DNA from: Sphingomonas sp. PP-CC-1A-547
GTDB lineage: Bacteria; Pseudomonadota; Alphaproteobacteria; Sphingomonadales; Sphingomonadaceae
NCBI RefSeq assembly: GCF_003610375.1
Contig: NZ_RAPZ01000014.1
Location: 1 to 64,000 of the forward strand
DNA length: 64,000 nt
Direction: 5' to 3'
Shown one piece after another: positions 25,425 to 37,047 of the stretch. The translations under genes were made by a program, and so were the position numbers. Position 1 is the first letter of the stretch; each line of letters opens with the position of its first letter. A model generated the notes under the pieces. The model saw only the letters and a list, made by a program, of their open reading frames with translations. It was not told the origin of the DNA and did not search any database.

Positions 25425-27479
25425 ATGACCACGCCCCCCATTGCCGAACAGCGGCCGCACAGCTTCACCACGCATGGCGTGACGATCGAGGATCCGTATG
25501 CGTGGCTGAAGGATCCGAACTATCCGGAGGTCGATGACGCCGACGTGCTCGCGTATCTCGCTGCCGAGAATGCGTATTTCGAAGCGCAGATGGCGCCGCA
25601 CGAAGCGCTCACCGACACGATCTACGAAGAGATGAAGGCGCGGATCAAGGAGGATGAATCCTCGGTGCCGCAGAAGGATGGCGATTGGCTCTACTGGACC
25701 GCGTACGAGACCGGCGGCCAGTACAAGAAATGGTGGCGCAAGCCGGTCGCGGGCGGTGACGACGAGTTGTTGCTCGACGAGCCGGCGCTGGCGGAGGGGC
25801 ATGAGTATTTCCGGCTCGGGGCGTTCTCGATCAGCAATGACGGGCGCTATCTCGCTTATGCGATCGACGACAATGGGAGCGAGCGGTTCGAGGTTCGGGT
25901 CAAGGACCTGGATACCGGCGAGCATCTGCCCGACGTGATCCCGGGGATGCTCAGCGAGATCGTCTGGACCGCGGACGATGCGGGCTTCCTGTACGGGCTG
26001 GCGAACGAGCAGTGGCGGACCGACAATGCGCGGTTCCACCGGCTGGGCACGCCGATCTCCGAGGACGTCGTGCTGTTCCACGAGGAAGACGAGGGCTTTC
26101 GCGTCGGCGTAGGCGAGACGAGTTCGCGGAAATGGATCGTGATTGCGACCAGCGACCATGTGACGAGCGAACTGTACCTGCTGCCCGCGCATGAGCCGCT
26201 GGCGGTGCCGATCCTCGTTTCGGCGCGGAAGGTGGGCCGCGAATATGATGTGGACGAGCATGACGGCACGCTGTTCATCCATACCAACGACGTCGACCCG
26301 AATTTCCGGCTTTGCACCGCGCTGGTCGAGGAGCCGGATGCGTGGAGCGAGCTGATTCCGGCCTCGCCGCATTTCTATATGACCGGCGTGGAATGCTATC
26401 AGGATTTCTTCGTGGTCGATGGGCGCGAGGATGGCCTCGATCAGATCGCGATCCATCGGTACGAGACGCCGACCGAGGGCAAGCGGATCGATTTTCCCGA
26501 GGCGAGTTATGTCGCGGGGCTGGGCGACAATCCCGAGTACGACATGACCGTGTTGCGGCTCGGGTATGAGTCGATGGTCACGCCTGGCACCGTGTATGAT
26601 TACGACGTCGATACCGGTGAGCGGACGATGCTCAAGGTGCAGGAGATCCCGAGCGGGTATGACGCGGCGAAATACGCGACCGAGCGGCTGAAGATCGTTG
26701 CTCGGGACGGGACCGAGATTCCGGTCTCGATCGTGTATCCGGCCGGGTTCGTGCGCGATGGGTCGGCGCCGTTGTTCCTCTATGCGTATGGCGCGTACGG
26801 CTATGCGATCCCGCCGGGGTTCTCGACCGGGCGGATGAGTTTGCTCGATCGCGGGTTCGCTTATGCGATCGCGCATATCCGCGGCGGCGATGATCTGGGC
26901 CAGCAATGGTATCTGGATGGCAAGCTGGAGAAGCGCGCGAACACGTTCAACGATTTCGTCGATGTGGCGAAGGCGTTGGTCGACGCGCAGTGGACGTCGG
27001 CGGGCAGGATCGCGATCGCCGGGCGGTCTGCTGGCGGCGAGCTGATGGGGGCGGTGGTCAATTCCGATCCCGAGCTGTGGGGCGCGGTGATCGCGGATGT
27101 GCCGTTTGTCGACGTGTTGAACACGATGCTCGACGAGAGCCTGCCGCTGACGCCGGGCGAGTGGCCGGAGTGGGGGAACCCGATCGAGGACGAGGCGGCG
27201 TTCGAGCTGATCCGGTCGTATTCGCCGTACGACAACGTGAAGGCGCAGGACTATCCGCCGATGTTTATTTCCGGTGGGCTCAACGATCCGCGCGTCACGT
27301 ACTGGGAGCCGGCGAAGTGGGCGGCGAAGCTGCGGCTCATGAAGACCGACGATAACGTGCTGTTGCTCAAGACCAACATGGGCGCGGGGCATGGCGGCAA
27401 GTCGGGGCGGTTCGAATCGCTGCGCGAGGGCGCGGAGGAACATGCGTTCGTGCTGTGGCAGCTTGGCGTCGCGGGGTGA
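25425..27479 (+). CDS. ptrB: Oligopeptidase B (S9 family)
   Basis: 684-residue serine peptidase that cuts short peptides after Arg or Lys; cytoplasmic. An N-terminal seven-bladed propeller (about residues 75-400) filters substrates. The alpha/beta-hydrolase domain has Ser in GRSAGGELMG, Asp in GGLNDPRVTYWE and His in GAGHGGKSGR. The pair GGD..GQQWYLDGKL is typical of PtrB. The stop overlaps the GTG start of the thioesterase (GTGA), so the two are co-translated. Confidence 0.94.
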   Translation: MTTPPIAEQRPHSFTTHGVTIEDPYAWLKDPNYPEVDDADVLAYLAAENAYFEAQMAPHEALTDTIYEEMKARIKEDESSVPQKDGDWLYWTAYETGGQYKKWWRKPVAGGDDELLLDEPALAEGHEYFRLGAFSISNDGRYLAYAIDDNGSERFEVRVKDLDTGEHLPDVIPGMLSEIVWTADDAGFLYGLANEQWRTDNARFHRLGTPISEDVVLFHEEDEGFRVGVGETSSRKWIVIATSDHVTSELYLLPAHEPLAVPILVSARKVGREYDVDEHDGTLFIHTNDVDPNFRLCTALVEEPDAWSELIPASPHFYMTGVECYQDFFVVDGREDGLDQIAIHRYETPTEGKRIDFPEASYVAGLGDNPEYDMTVLRLGYESMVTPGTVYDYDVDTGERTMLKVQEIPSGYDAAKYATERLKIVARDGTEIPVSIVYPAGFVRDGSAPLFLYAYGAYGYAIPPGFSTGRMSLLDRGFAYAIAHIRGGDDLGQQWYLDGKLEKRANTFNDFVDVAKALVDAQWTSAGRIAIAGRSAGGELMGAVVNSDPELWGAVIADVPFVDVLNTMLDESLPLTPGEWPEWGNPIEDEAAFELIRSYSPYDNVKAQDYPPMFISGGLNDPRVTYWEPAKWAAKLRLMKTDDNVLLLKTNMGAGHGGKSGRFESLREGAEEHAFVLWQLGVAG

Positions 27480-27919
27480 GCCGGTTCACGCTCTCGATCA
27501 CGGCGCAGGACGCGGATATCGACGAGCTTGGGCATGTGAACAATGCGGTCTGGGTGCAGTGGATCCAGGCCATCGCGACTGCGCATTGGGAGGCGGTGGC
27601 GCCGGCCGAGCATAAGCTGGCGTATGTGTGGGTCGTGACGCGGCATGAGATCGATTACCGCGGGAGTGTCGTCGCGGGGGAGACCGTTGTTGGCGAGACT
27701 TGGGTCGAGGGGGCGCCGAAGGGGGCTCGGTTCGATCGCCATGTTCGGTTTGTCGGGGATGATGGGCGGGTGAAGCTGGAGGCGGTTACGACCTGGGCTT
27801 TGCTGGATCGGGGGACCGGGCGGTTGATGCGCGTGCGCGAGGATGTCGCTGCGCCGTTTTATGATGGTCCCTCTCCCCTTTGGGGAGAGGGAGGGAGCGA
27901 CGCAGGAGCGGAAGGGTGA
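27476..27919 (+). CDS. Acyl-CoA thioesterase, 4HBT hotdog family
   Basis: 147 residues from the GTG at 27476, which overlaps the oligopeptidase stop. Hotdog fold with the 4HBT signature DIDELGHVNNAVWVQW (catalytic Asp, His and Asn region), then YRGSVVAGETVVGETWV. It hydrolyses acyl-CoA. The last 17 or so residues (GPSPLWGEGGSDAGAEG) are encoded by a palindromic intergenic repeat that has captured the stop codon, so the ancestral protein probably ended near FYD. Confidence 0.88.
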   Translation: MSRFTLSITAQDADIDELGHVNNAVWVQWIQAIATAHWEAVAPAEHKLAYVWVVTRHEIDYRGSVVAGETVVGETWVEGAPKGARFDRHVRFVGDDGRVKLEAVTTWALLDRGTGRLMRVREDVAAPFYDGPSPLWGEGGSDAGAEG

Positions 27920-28016
27920 GGGGCGTTGGGAATTGATGTCCCGAGCCTCACGCCCCTCTCCCTTCCCACCGCAAGCGCGGCGGGCCCCTTCCCTCTCCCC
28001 GGAGGGGCGAGGGAGC
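27868..28016. repeat. Palindromic repeat family D
   Basis: CCCTCTCCCCTTTGGGGAGAGGG at the left and CCCTCTCCCCGGAGGGGCGAGGG at the right enclose a middle with GTGAGGGG..CTCACGCCCCTC. It overlaps the 3' end of the thioesterase gene and reaches to 2 bp from the convergent ppc stop. Copies also occur at 46519 and 51941. Confidence 0.88.
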
Positions 28017-28018
28017 TT

Positions 28019-30694
<2,676 letters not shown>

Positions 30695-30698
30695 GATT

Positions 30699-30719
30699 CC
30701 CTGCTGCGCTGCGGCAGGG
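30699..30719 (-). promoter_or_regulatory. Hairpin masking the ppc ribosome binding site
   Basis: On the minus strand CCCTGC, nine bases, GCAGGG, then AATC and the ATG. The 3' arm contains the AGGG Shine-Dalgarno, so folding would hide it. Further upstream (30750-30772) an AT-rich inverted repeat TAAATA/TATTTA lies in the probable promoter. Control of ppc translation is an inference from this geometry. Confidence 0.4.
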
Positions 30720-30799
30720 ATCAGGTCAACAAAGAACACCGCGCGACACGCTTAAATAGTCGCTTATTTAGCGCTTTAGACGACAGATTATTGCACAGA

Positions 30800-31174
30800 T
30801 CAGCGCTTACGCGACTCCGCGCGTTCTTCCGACGTCACCGTGCCGTCGTGGTTCAGGTCCATCCTGTCGAACCAGGCGAGCGTGCCTTCGCTCCACTCGA
30901 TCGCGGTAATGACGCCGTCCTTGTTGCGGTCGAATGCCTTGATGCGCGTGTTGGGCGAGGGGAGCTCGTCCTTGGTGACGCGATCGTCGCCGTTGCGGTC
31001 GAGCGTGCGGAAGCGGCGTTCCATGCTGGCGCCGAAATCGAGCCGCGAGGTTACCGAGGGCGGCACGAAGCCGACCGCGTTGGCGTCGGCCTGCGCGCGC
31101 TGCTCGTCCTTGTCGCCGCACGCGGACACCAGAATTCCCGTCGCGGCGAGCGCCGCTACCAGTTTCACCTGCAT
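30800..31174 (-). CDS. EF-hand lipoprotein
   Basis: 124 residues. A lipoprotein signal with lipobox LVSAC is followed by three EF-hand-like calcium loops: DRNGDDRVTKDEL, DRNKDGVITAIEW and DLNHDGTVTSEER. The first and last also fit the pattern of paired EF-hands in calcium sensors. The protein is probably periplasmic and membrane-bound. It lies between the HNH nuclease gene and ppc, all in the same direction, with 105 bp ahead of ppc. Role unknown. Confidence 0.88.
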   Translation of the reverse strand: MQVKLVAALAATGILVSACGDKDEQRAQADANAVGFVPPSVTSRLDFGASMERRFRTLDRNGDDRVTKDELPSPNTRIKAFDRNKDGVITAIEWSEGTLAWFDRMDLNHDGTVTSEERAESRKR

Positions 31175-31199
31175 AGAATCTCCCGTCGTATCGATGCCG

Positions 31200-31766
31200 T
31201 CAGGCCTCGAGTTCGATGTCCCAATAGAGCCAGTCGTGCCACGTGTCGTGCAGGTAGTTGGGCGGGAAGCTGCGGCCGTGTTCCTGGAGATGCCAGTTGG
31301 TCGGACGGATCGCCTCGATATGCAGCGGCATCGCCGCCTGTTTCGGCGTGCGCCCGCCTTTCTTGAGGTTGCAGGGCGAGCAGGCGGTGACGACGTTCTC
31401 CCACGTGGTACGACCGCCTTGCGCGCGGGGGACGACATGGTCGAAGGTGAGATCGCGCAGCTTGCCGCAATATTGGCAGGTGAACTTGTCGCGCAGGAAC
31501 AGGTTGAAGCGGGTGAAGGCGGGAAATTGCGACGGTCGGACGAACTGCTTGAGCGCGATCACCGAGGGCAGCTTCAGCGCGAAATTGGCGCTGCGGACTT
31601 CGCGTTCATAGGTGGCGACGATGTCGACACGGTCGAGGAAGACAGCCTTGACCGCGGTTTGCCACGGCCAGACGCTGAGCGGATAGTAGGAAAGCGGCGT
31701 GTAGTCGGCATTCAGCACGAGCGCCGGACAACCATCCGGGTGACGCATCAGATCGGGGTGAAACAC
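31200..31766 (-). CDS. HNH endonuclease
   Basis: 188 residues from the GTG at 31766, chosen because GGGAG lies 5 bp ahead. Other possible starts are GTG 31778 and ATG 31748. The zinc-binding HNH domain is at about residues 95-145: CQYCGKLRDLTFDHVVPRAQGG followed by CSPCNLKKGGRTP, with the DHVVP His catalytic. The N-terminal part (ALVLNADYTPLSYYPLS) is typical of a conserved alphaproteobacterial HNH family of unknown physiological role; members are not obviously phage-linked. Confidence 0.88.
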   Translation of the reverse strand: MFHPDLMRHPDGCPALVLNADYTPLSYYPLSVWPWQTAVKAVFLDRVDIVATYEREVRSANFALKLPSVIALKQFVRPSQFPAFTRFNLFLRDKFTCQYCGKLRDLTFDHVVPRAQGGRTTWENVVTACSPCNLKKGGRTPKQAAMPLHIEAIRPTNWHLQEHGRSFPPNYLHDTWHDWLYWDIELEA

Positions 31767-31855
31767 GGCTTCTCCCACTCAGGCTTCGCAGAGCGCCCTA
31801 TGGACGACAGCGATGACACCGCCATGACAGCACGCCGCGTGGCGGTCGGTCAAGC

Positions 31856-32716
31856 ATGCTGAGCGACGAACCTGTCGTAACGCGGTTCGCGCCGAGCCCG
31901 ACGGGGCGGTTGCATCTGGGCCACGCGGTCTCGGCGATCCGCGCGCACGATTACGCGCGGGAGCGGGGCGGGCGGTTCCTGCTACGGATCGAGGATATCG
32001 ATGGGACGCGGAGTCGGCCTGAGTTCGTGGCGGGGATTTTGGAGGATCTGGCGTGGCTTGGACTGCGGTGGGACTCGCTCGTGTTCCAGTCGGAGCGGCT
32101 GGCGACGTATGATGTTGCGCTGGAGGCTTTAAAGGCGCGCGGCCTGGTTTACCCCTGTTTCTGTACGCGGGCGGAGATCGCGGCGAGCGCGTCGGCGCCG
32201 CAGGGGGATGCCGGACCGGTCTATCCGGGGATTTGTCGGGGTTTGAGCGCGGAGGAGGTCGCTGCGCGGGGGGATCTGGCGCATTGCTGGCGGCTCGACA
32301 TGGCGAAGGCTGTGGCGATTACCGGCGTGCTTGCGTGGCACGATGCGATTGCCGGGACGGTTGTCGCCGATCCGTTGGCGCAGGGGGATGTCGTGCTGGC
32401 GCGGAAGGATGCGCCGGCGAGCTATCATCTGGCGGTGACTCTGGATGATGCGGCGCAGGGGGTGACGGACGTGGTGCGTGGTGTGGACCTGTTCGCGGCG
32501 ACGGACGTGCACCGGGTGTTGCAGGCTCTGCTGGGGTTGGGGGTGCCGGCGTATCATCATCACCCACTGGTTGTGGATGCGGCGGGGCGGCGGTTGGCCA
32601 AGCGGGATGGGGCTTTGTCGCTGGCTGAGATGCGGGCGGCGGGGGAGGACGGGGTGGCGTTGGCGGCTCGGGTGCGGGGTGGGGATGATGGCGATCGGAT
32701 AGCGGGGGCCGGGTGA
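31856..32716 (+). CDS. gluQ: Glutamyl-Q tRNA(Asp) synthetase
   Basis: 286-residue truncated GluRS paralogue that attaches glutamate to queuosine at position 34 of tRNA-Asp. HIGH-type motif HLGH is in RFAPSPTGRLHLGHAVSA, zinc-site Cys residues are around YPCFCTRAEI and YPGICRG, and the KMSKS equivalent is LAKRDG. The anticodon-binding domain is missing, as usual for the family. The start codon has a poor ribosome binding site. Its 3' end adjoins repeats. Confidence 0.93.
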   Translation: MLSDEPVVTRFAPSPTGRLHLGHAVSAIRAHDYARERGGRFLLRIEDIDGTRSRPEFVAGILEDLAWLGLRWDSLVFQSERLATYDVALEALKARGLVYPCFCTRAEIAASASAPQGDAGPVYPGICRGLSAEEVAARGDLAHCWRLDMAKAVAITGVLAWHDAIAGTVVADPLAQGDVVLARKDAPASYHLAVTLDDAAQGVTDVVRGVDLFAATDVHRVLQALLGLGVPAYHHHPLVVDAAGRRLAKRDGALSLAEMRAAGEDGVALAARVRGGDDGDRIAGAG

Positions 32717-32788
32717 GCGCATGACGGATTGGTGCCAATATCCTTCGAACACGGTGCGGTCGCCAACGCAGCGCAGCCTGCAAATCCT

Positions 32789-32979
32789 TGTTCTCCCGCG
32801 AAGGCGGGAGTCCAGACGGGGTCCCCGCCTTCGCGGGAGAACAAGGAGGAGGGTACGACGCCTGTAACGTGCCACCACCCCGGCGAAGGCCGGGGCCCAA
32901 TTGGGGGACAGTGATGATGACGCTTATCGCTTCGTTACCTTGGCCTTCCCAATTGGGCCCCGGCCTTCGCCGGGGTGGC
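32789..32979. repeat. Repeat pair A + B
   Basis: Family A (32789-32844) and family B (32873-32979) lie 28 bp apart between the convergent gluQ and DUF3147 genes. The two outer arms of B match for about 25 bp (CACCCCGGCGAAGGCCGGGG and its complement). Confidence 0.92.
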
Positions 32980-33000
32980 GCTCTTGCTTGTACGGGTGCG

Positions 33001-33351
33001 TTACAGCTCTATCCCCAGCTTCGGCGGCGCCCATGTCATCGCCGCATACAACACGATCGTCAGCACGCACCCCGCCATCAGCGACACCCAGAACGGCGCA
33101 CCGTGGCGTAGCAGCGCGGGGATCAGCAGGAACATCGGCAGGGACGGCAGCACGTACCAGAAGGTCGCGCCGGCGTGTGCGGCCATCGTCCGAGGGTCGG
33201 GCTTGTCGTGCCAGAGCCAGATCATGCCGAGCACCGATACCAAGGGCAGCGACGCCACGAGCGCGCCGAAGCCGGGATAGCGTTTGGCGATCTCCGAGGC
33301 GGCGGCGATAAGAATGCCGGAAATCAAGGCTTTCAGCGTCAAGTATAACAT
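33001..33351 (-). CDS. DUF3147-type membrane protein
   Basis: 116 residues with four predicted helices covering nearly the whole chain (MLYLTLKALISGILIAAASE, GFGALVASLPLVSVLGMIWL, ATFWYVLPSLPMFLLIPALL, GAPFWVSLMAGCVLTIVLYA). The pattern resembles DUF3147 (GlpM-like) small membrane proteins of unknown function. It is divergent from the HIG1-like gene. Confidence 0.85.
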   Translation of the reverse strand: MLYLTLKALISGILIAAASEIAKRYPGFGALVASLPLVSVLGMIWLWHDKPDPRTMAAHAGATFWYVLPSLPMFLLIPALLRHGAPFWVSLMAGCVLTIVLYAAMTWAPPKLGIEL

Positions 33352-33434
33352 GCAGCATTTGCGCGCATCACAAGCGTGTCCGCAACACTATCCTTGCCAT
33401 TGCTAGCGTCGGCGCGCGCGCTTACATTCCGTCC

Positions 33435-33665
33435 ATGAACACATTCCTCGTCATCCTCCTGATCGCGGCAATGATCGCGACCGTCGTGGCTCTGGTGCGG
33501 GGCGTCGTGTCGTTCCTGCAGGAGGGCACGGCGCAGGTCCGCGACGGCAACGGGCCGAGCGCGGCATCGCTTAAGTCGAATCGGATGATGCAGCAGCGTA
33601 TCTTCTTTCAGGCGCTGGCCATCCTGATCGTCGTCGTGATCCTGTTCGCGGCGGGGCGGAACTAG
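33435..33665 (+). CDS. Twin-transmembrane, HIG1-like protein
   Basis: 76 residues with two membrane helices (residues 2-24 and 55-73) and a short polar loop (QVRDGNGPSAASLKSNRMMQQRIFFQA). The R-M-x-x-Q-R-x-x-x-Q-A pattern before the second helix is characteristic of HIG1-domain proteins, which associate with cytochrome oxidase in mitochondria and alphaproteobacteria. No respiratory gene is nearby. Confidence 0.85.
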   Translation: MNTFLVILLIAAMIATVVALVRGVVSFLQEGTAQVRDGNGPSAASLKSNRMMQQRIFFQALAILIVVVILFAAGRN

Positions 33666-33721
33666 GGAAAGAGGCTGCGCCCACCTACGCGGTTCGGTCG
33701 CTGCTGGCGTTGATATGCGTC

Positions 33722-33803
33722 CGTCATCCTGACGAACGTCAGGATCCAGAGTAATTGCAGATGCGCTCTGGGCTCTGGTTCCTGACTTTCGTCAGCACGA
33801 CGG
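33722..33803. repeat. Palindromic repeat family F
   Basis: The left arm CCGTCATCCTGACGAACGTC and the inverted right arm ending CTGACTTTCGTCAGCACGACGG enclose CCAGAG..CTCTGG. It matches the element at 48102-48185 and lies between the HIG1-like and adenosyltransferase genes. Confidence 0.88.
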
Positions 33804-33825
33804 GTCTTGGTGTTGGTGGATAAAA

Positions 33826-34410
33826 ATGGTCAAGCTCAACAAGATCTATACGCGAACCGGTGACGACGGCACGACGGGGCTGGTCGACGGCTCGCGGGTG
33901 TCGAAGGCCAGCGCACTGATGCAGGCGATCGGCGATGTCGACGAGGCGAACTCCGCCATTGGTTTGGCGGTAGTGGCGCTCGGCGACGATCCGCTCGCCG
34001 CTGCGCTGGAGCGGATCCAGAACGACCTGTTTGATCTTGGCGCCGACCTCGCGACGCCTGCGACCGACGACGGATTTGCACCGTCGGAGATGGTGCTGCG
34101 GATCGTTCCGGCGCAGGTCGAGCGGCTGGAACGCGAGATCGATGCGATGAACGTGCACCTCGCGCCGTTGCGCAGCTTCATCCTGCCAGGCGGATCGCCG
34201 CAGGCGGCTGCACTGCATCTGGCCCGCGCGATTTCACGGCGCGCGGAGCGGTCCGCGGTCGCGGCGACGCACGATGTGGCGTTGAATCCCGCCGCATTAG
34301 CGTATGTTAATCGACTTTCTGATTTCCTGTTCGTGGCGTCGCGGGCGGTGAACCAAAACGGGGCCGGCGACGTTCTATGGCGACCGGGGGCTACGCGCGC
34401 GCAGGCGTGA
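33826..34410 (+). CDS. Cob(I)alamin adenosyltransferase, PduO type
   Basis: 194-residue trimeric helical-bundle enzyme that transfers adenosyl from ATP to cob(I)alamin to make coenzyme B12. The ATP site motif is YTRTGDDGTTGLVDGSRVSK at residues 6-25. SFILPGGSPQAAALHLARAISRRAERS is the second conserved block, holding the Arg and Glu residues of the active site. The length is usual. It precedes egtB by 48 bp in the same direction, perhaps co-transcribed. Confidence 0.93.
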   Translation: MVKLNKIYTRTGDDGTTGLVDGSRVSKASALMQAIGDVDEANSAIGLAVVALGDDPLAAALERIQNDLFDLGADLATPATDDGFAPSEMVLRIVPAQVERLEREIDAMNVHLAPLRSFILPGGSPQAAALHLARAISRRAERSAVAATHDVALNPAALAYVNRLSDFLFVASRAVNQNGAGDVLWRPGATRAQA

Positions 34411-34458
34411 TCGGCGTTCGAGCGTTGCGGTACCGGGCGACGCATTGAAGGATAATCG

Positions 34459-35727
34459 ATGCCGCAGCCTGTTCGTCCAAACCCAAACGCCGCTCCTTTG
34501 TCGGAACTGAGCGAGCGTTTTTCCGCCGTACGCGCGCTGTCGCTGGCGCTCGCCGCGCCGCTGTCGGATGCGGACGCGACCGTGCAGTCGATGGACGACG
34601 CGTCGCCGACAAAGTGGCATCTGGCGCATACGACATGGTTCTTCGAGACGTTCGTGTTGCGCGATCACGTCGCCGGTTACGCGCTCCACGACGAGCGGTT
34701 TCCGTTCCTGTTCAACAGCTATTACGAGGCCGAGGGGCGGCGTCATGCACGCGATCGGCGCGGGATGGTGACCCGGCCGTCGCTCGACGAAGTGCGGGCG
34801 TACCGCGCGCATGTCGATGCCGCGCTACTCGACGCGCTGCCCGGGTTGTCGGCGGATGCGCAGGCGCTGGTAGCGCTCGGGTGTCATCACGAGGAGCAGC
34901 ACCAGGAGTTGTTGGTGACCGACATCCTCCACATGTTTTCCGAGAACCCACTGGAGCCCGCAATGTGGCCGGCGCCGCGGAAGGTGCCGGTCGAGATGCC
35001 GGGGCCGATCGGCTGGATCGCGCGCGAGAGCGGGATCGTCGAGGTCGGGCATGACGGCGACGGGTTCGCGTTCGATTGCGAGGGGCCGCGTCACGCTGCC
35101 TTGCTGGTGCCGCATGCGATCGCCGACCGGACCGTGACGAACGGCGAATGGGCGGCGTTCATTGCCGACGGCGGCTACAGCGAAGCGCGGCATTGGCTGG
35201 CGGATGGCTGGGCGTGGGTGAAGGCCGAGGGCCTCGTCGCGCCGCTGTATTGGGAACAGGGCGAGGCGGGCTGGACGCGGTTCGGGCTCGACGGGCGGCG
35301 CGCGATTGATCCGGCGGCACCGGTGACTCATGTGAGCTTCTTTGAGGCGGATGCGTATGCGAGCTGGGCTGGCGCAAGGTTGCCGACCGAGTTCGAATGG
35401 GAGGCTGCGGCGGCGTCGCATGACGCGAACGGTGGCAACCAGATGGACGTGGCGGGGCCTGTCGAGCCTCGGCCGGCGGCGAATGGCCCGGCGTTCTTCG
35501 GCGACGTATGGGAGTGGACCGGCAGCGCGTACCGGCCGTATCCTGGGTTCGTGACCGCGGCAGGTGCAGTCGGCGAATATAACGGTAAGTTCATGAGCTC
35601 GCAGTTCATCCTGCGCGGGGGCAGCTGTGCCACGCCGCGTGGCCATGCCCGGCCTAGCTACCGCAATTTCTTCTATCCGCACCAACGGTGGCAGTTCACC
35701 GGCGTGCGTCTCGCGAAAGATATCTGA
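34459..35727 (+). CDS. egtB: Ergothioneine biosynthesis sulfoxide synthase EgtB
   Basis: 422-residue non-haem iron enzyme that joins a thiol to hercynine with O2. The DinB-like N-terminal domain carries His ligands ([11 protein letters not shown] and HHEEQHQE, the HX3HXE pattern). The C-terminal FGE-sulfatase (formylglycine-generating) domain includes [17 protein letters not shown] and [20 protein letters not shown]. Its stop overlaps the egtD start by one base (TGATG). Confidence 0.95.
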   Translation: MPQPVRPNPNAAPLSELSERFSAVRALSLALAAPLSDADATVQSMDDASPTKWHLAHTTWFFETFVLRDHVAGYALHDERFPFLFNSYYEAEGRRHARDRRGMVTRPSLDEVRAYRAHVDAALLDALPGLSADAQALVALGCHHEEQHQELLVTDILHMFSENPLEPAMWPAPRKVPVEMPGPIGWIARESGIVEVGHDGDGFAFDCEGPRHAALLVPHAIADRTVTNGEWAAFIADGGYSEARHWLADGWAWVKAEGLVAPLYWEQGEAGWTRFGLDGRRAIDPAAPVTHVSFFEADAYASWAGARLPTEFEWEAAAASHDANGGNQMDVAGPVEPRPAANGPAFFGDVWEWTGSAYRPYPGFVTAAGAVGEYNGKFMSSQFILRGGSCATPRGHARPSYRNFFYPHQRWQFTGVRLAKDI

Positions 35728-36704
35728 TGTTGAAGCCTGAGATCGAGGACGGCCAGCAGACGCTCGCCGACCCGCAATTCCGCGCGGACGTGCTGGACGG
35801 CCTTGCCCGGCGCCCGCGGGCGATCCCGGCGCGCTGGTTCTACGACCGGCGCGGCTCGGAACTCTTCGAGAAGATCACCGATCTGCCCGAATATTATCCG
35901 ACGCGGACCGAGCGTTCGATCCTCGATACGGCCTGCGCCGAAGTGGCGACGCTTGCAGGCGAAGGGCGTGCGGTCGTCGAGTTCGGCTCGGGATCGTCGA
36001 CCAAGACGCCGATCCTGCTCGATGCCGTAGCGCCGTCGGTATACGTTCCGATCGACATCTCCGGCGATTTCCTGCGGGAGTCATCGAAGGTGCTGGGCGA
36101 TCAGTTCCCCGACCTGTTGGTACTGCCGTTCGAGGCGGACTTCATGCGGCCCCTGAGCCTGCCGAAGACGATCGCGGATACGCCGAAGCTCGGGTTCTTT
36201 CCGGGATCGACGATCGGCAACATGATTCCGCTGATGGCGGTCGACCTGTTGCGCGCGATGCGGTCTTCGCTTGGCGTGGGCGCGATGCTGCTGATCGGGA
36301 TGGACCGGATCAAGGGTGAAGACGTGCTAGTGCCCGCGTATGACGATGCGCAGGGCGTGACGGCGGCGTTCAACCTGAACCTGCTAGAGCGGATCAACCG
36401 CGAACTGGACGGCGACATCCCGGTCGACGCGTTCCGACACAAAGCCGTGTGGAACGACGATCGCGCACGGATCGAGATGCACCTCGAGGCGACGCGGGAC
36501 GTCGCGTTTACCGTCGACGGGCGATCGTTCGAGATGACTGCGGGCGAGACGATCCACACCGAGAACTCGCATAAATATGGCGCGCGGGATGCGCGGATCC
36601 TGCTGCGGTCCGGTGGATGGACGCCGGTGGCGGCGTGGACCGATCCCGAGGGGCTGTTCGGCGTGTATCTGGCCGAGGCCCAGGTGGAGCGCCCCGCGCC
36701 CTGA
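35727..36704 (+). CDS. egtD: L-histidine N-alpha-methyltransferase EgtD
   Basis: 325 residues. SAM-dependent trimethylation of histidine to hercynine, the first step of ergothioneine synthesis. WFYDRRGSELFEKITDLPEYYPTRTE is the family signature, VVEFGSGSSTKT is the SAM motif, and FFPGSTIGNM follows. Coupled to egtB by TGATG. Genes for EgtA, EgtC and EgtE are absent here, so either cysteine is used directly or the C-S lyase is elsewhere. Confidence 0.95.
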   Translation: MLKPEIEDGQQTLADPQFRADVLDGLARRPRAIPARWFYDRRGSELFEKITDLPEYYPTRTERSILDTACAEVATLAGEGRAVVEFGSGSSTKTPILLDAVAPSVYVPIDISGDFLRESSKVLGDQFPDLLVLPFEADFMRPLSLPKTIADTPKLGFFPGSTIGNMIPLMAVDLLRAMRSSLGVGAMLLIGMDRIKGEDVLVPAYDDAQGVTAAFNLNLLERINRELDGDIPVDAFRHKAVWNDDRARIEMHLEATRDVAFTVDGRSFEMTAGETIHTENSHKYGARDARILLRSGGWTPVAAWTDPEGLFGVYLAEAQVERPAP

Positions 36705-36743
36705 GGCAGGGCCTGTTCCGGACGAGTTACCCGCCACCTAGGC

Positions 36744-36965
36744 TCAGCCGGGAATACCCCAGTTGGCCTCATTGTCAGCCGATGCGGCGGTGCGGACAAG
36801 ATGCTCGACATAATGCTGGAAAATCGGAACCGTGAAGGTGACCAGCGTCGGCTCGCCCCCCGGTTCCTTGAACGTGAGCACGACGAAGCGCTGGCCGTCT
36901 TCGTCGAGAATCAGGCCAGCTTCCATCGCGCCGGGGCCGCTTGGGGTAATGACGGTCGCTGCCAT
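36744..36965 (-). CDS. Small conserved-looking protein, unknown
   Basis: 73 residues (MAATVITPSGPGAMEAGLIL.. ending NEANWGIPG). An alternating hydrophobic pattern suggests a small beta sheet (QRFVVLTFKEPGGEPTLVTFTVPIFQHYVEHL). Ribosome binding site AAGAAG. No signal or membrane segment. It lies downstream of another small minus-strand gene. No family recognised. Confidence 0.6.
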   Translation of the reverse strand: MAATVITPSGPGAMEAGLILDEDGQRFVVLTFKEPGGEPTLVTFTVPIFQHYVEHLVRTAASADNEANWGIPG

Positions 36966-37047
36966 GATCTTCTTTCACTATCGGGTCTTCGGGCGCCATA
37001 ACGCTCAGCCGCGCCGAGTCCAGAACCGGCTGGACGTTTGACGTTCG

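Noticed and set aside
25320..27443. 707-codon minus-strand ORF across oligopeptidase B
   Set aside because: Shadow frame; the plus-strand gene has all catalytic motifs.
34459..36704. Ergothioneine pair as horizontally acquired island
   Set aside because: Base and codon use match the neighbours, and there are no tRNA, integrase or direct repeats at the borders.
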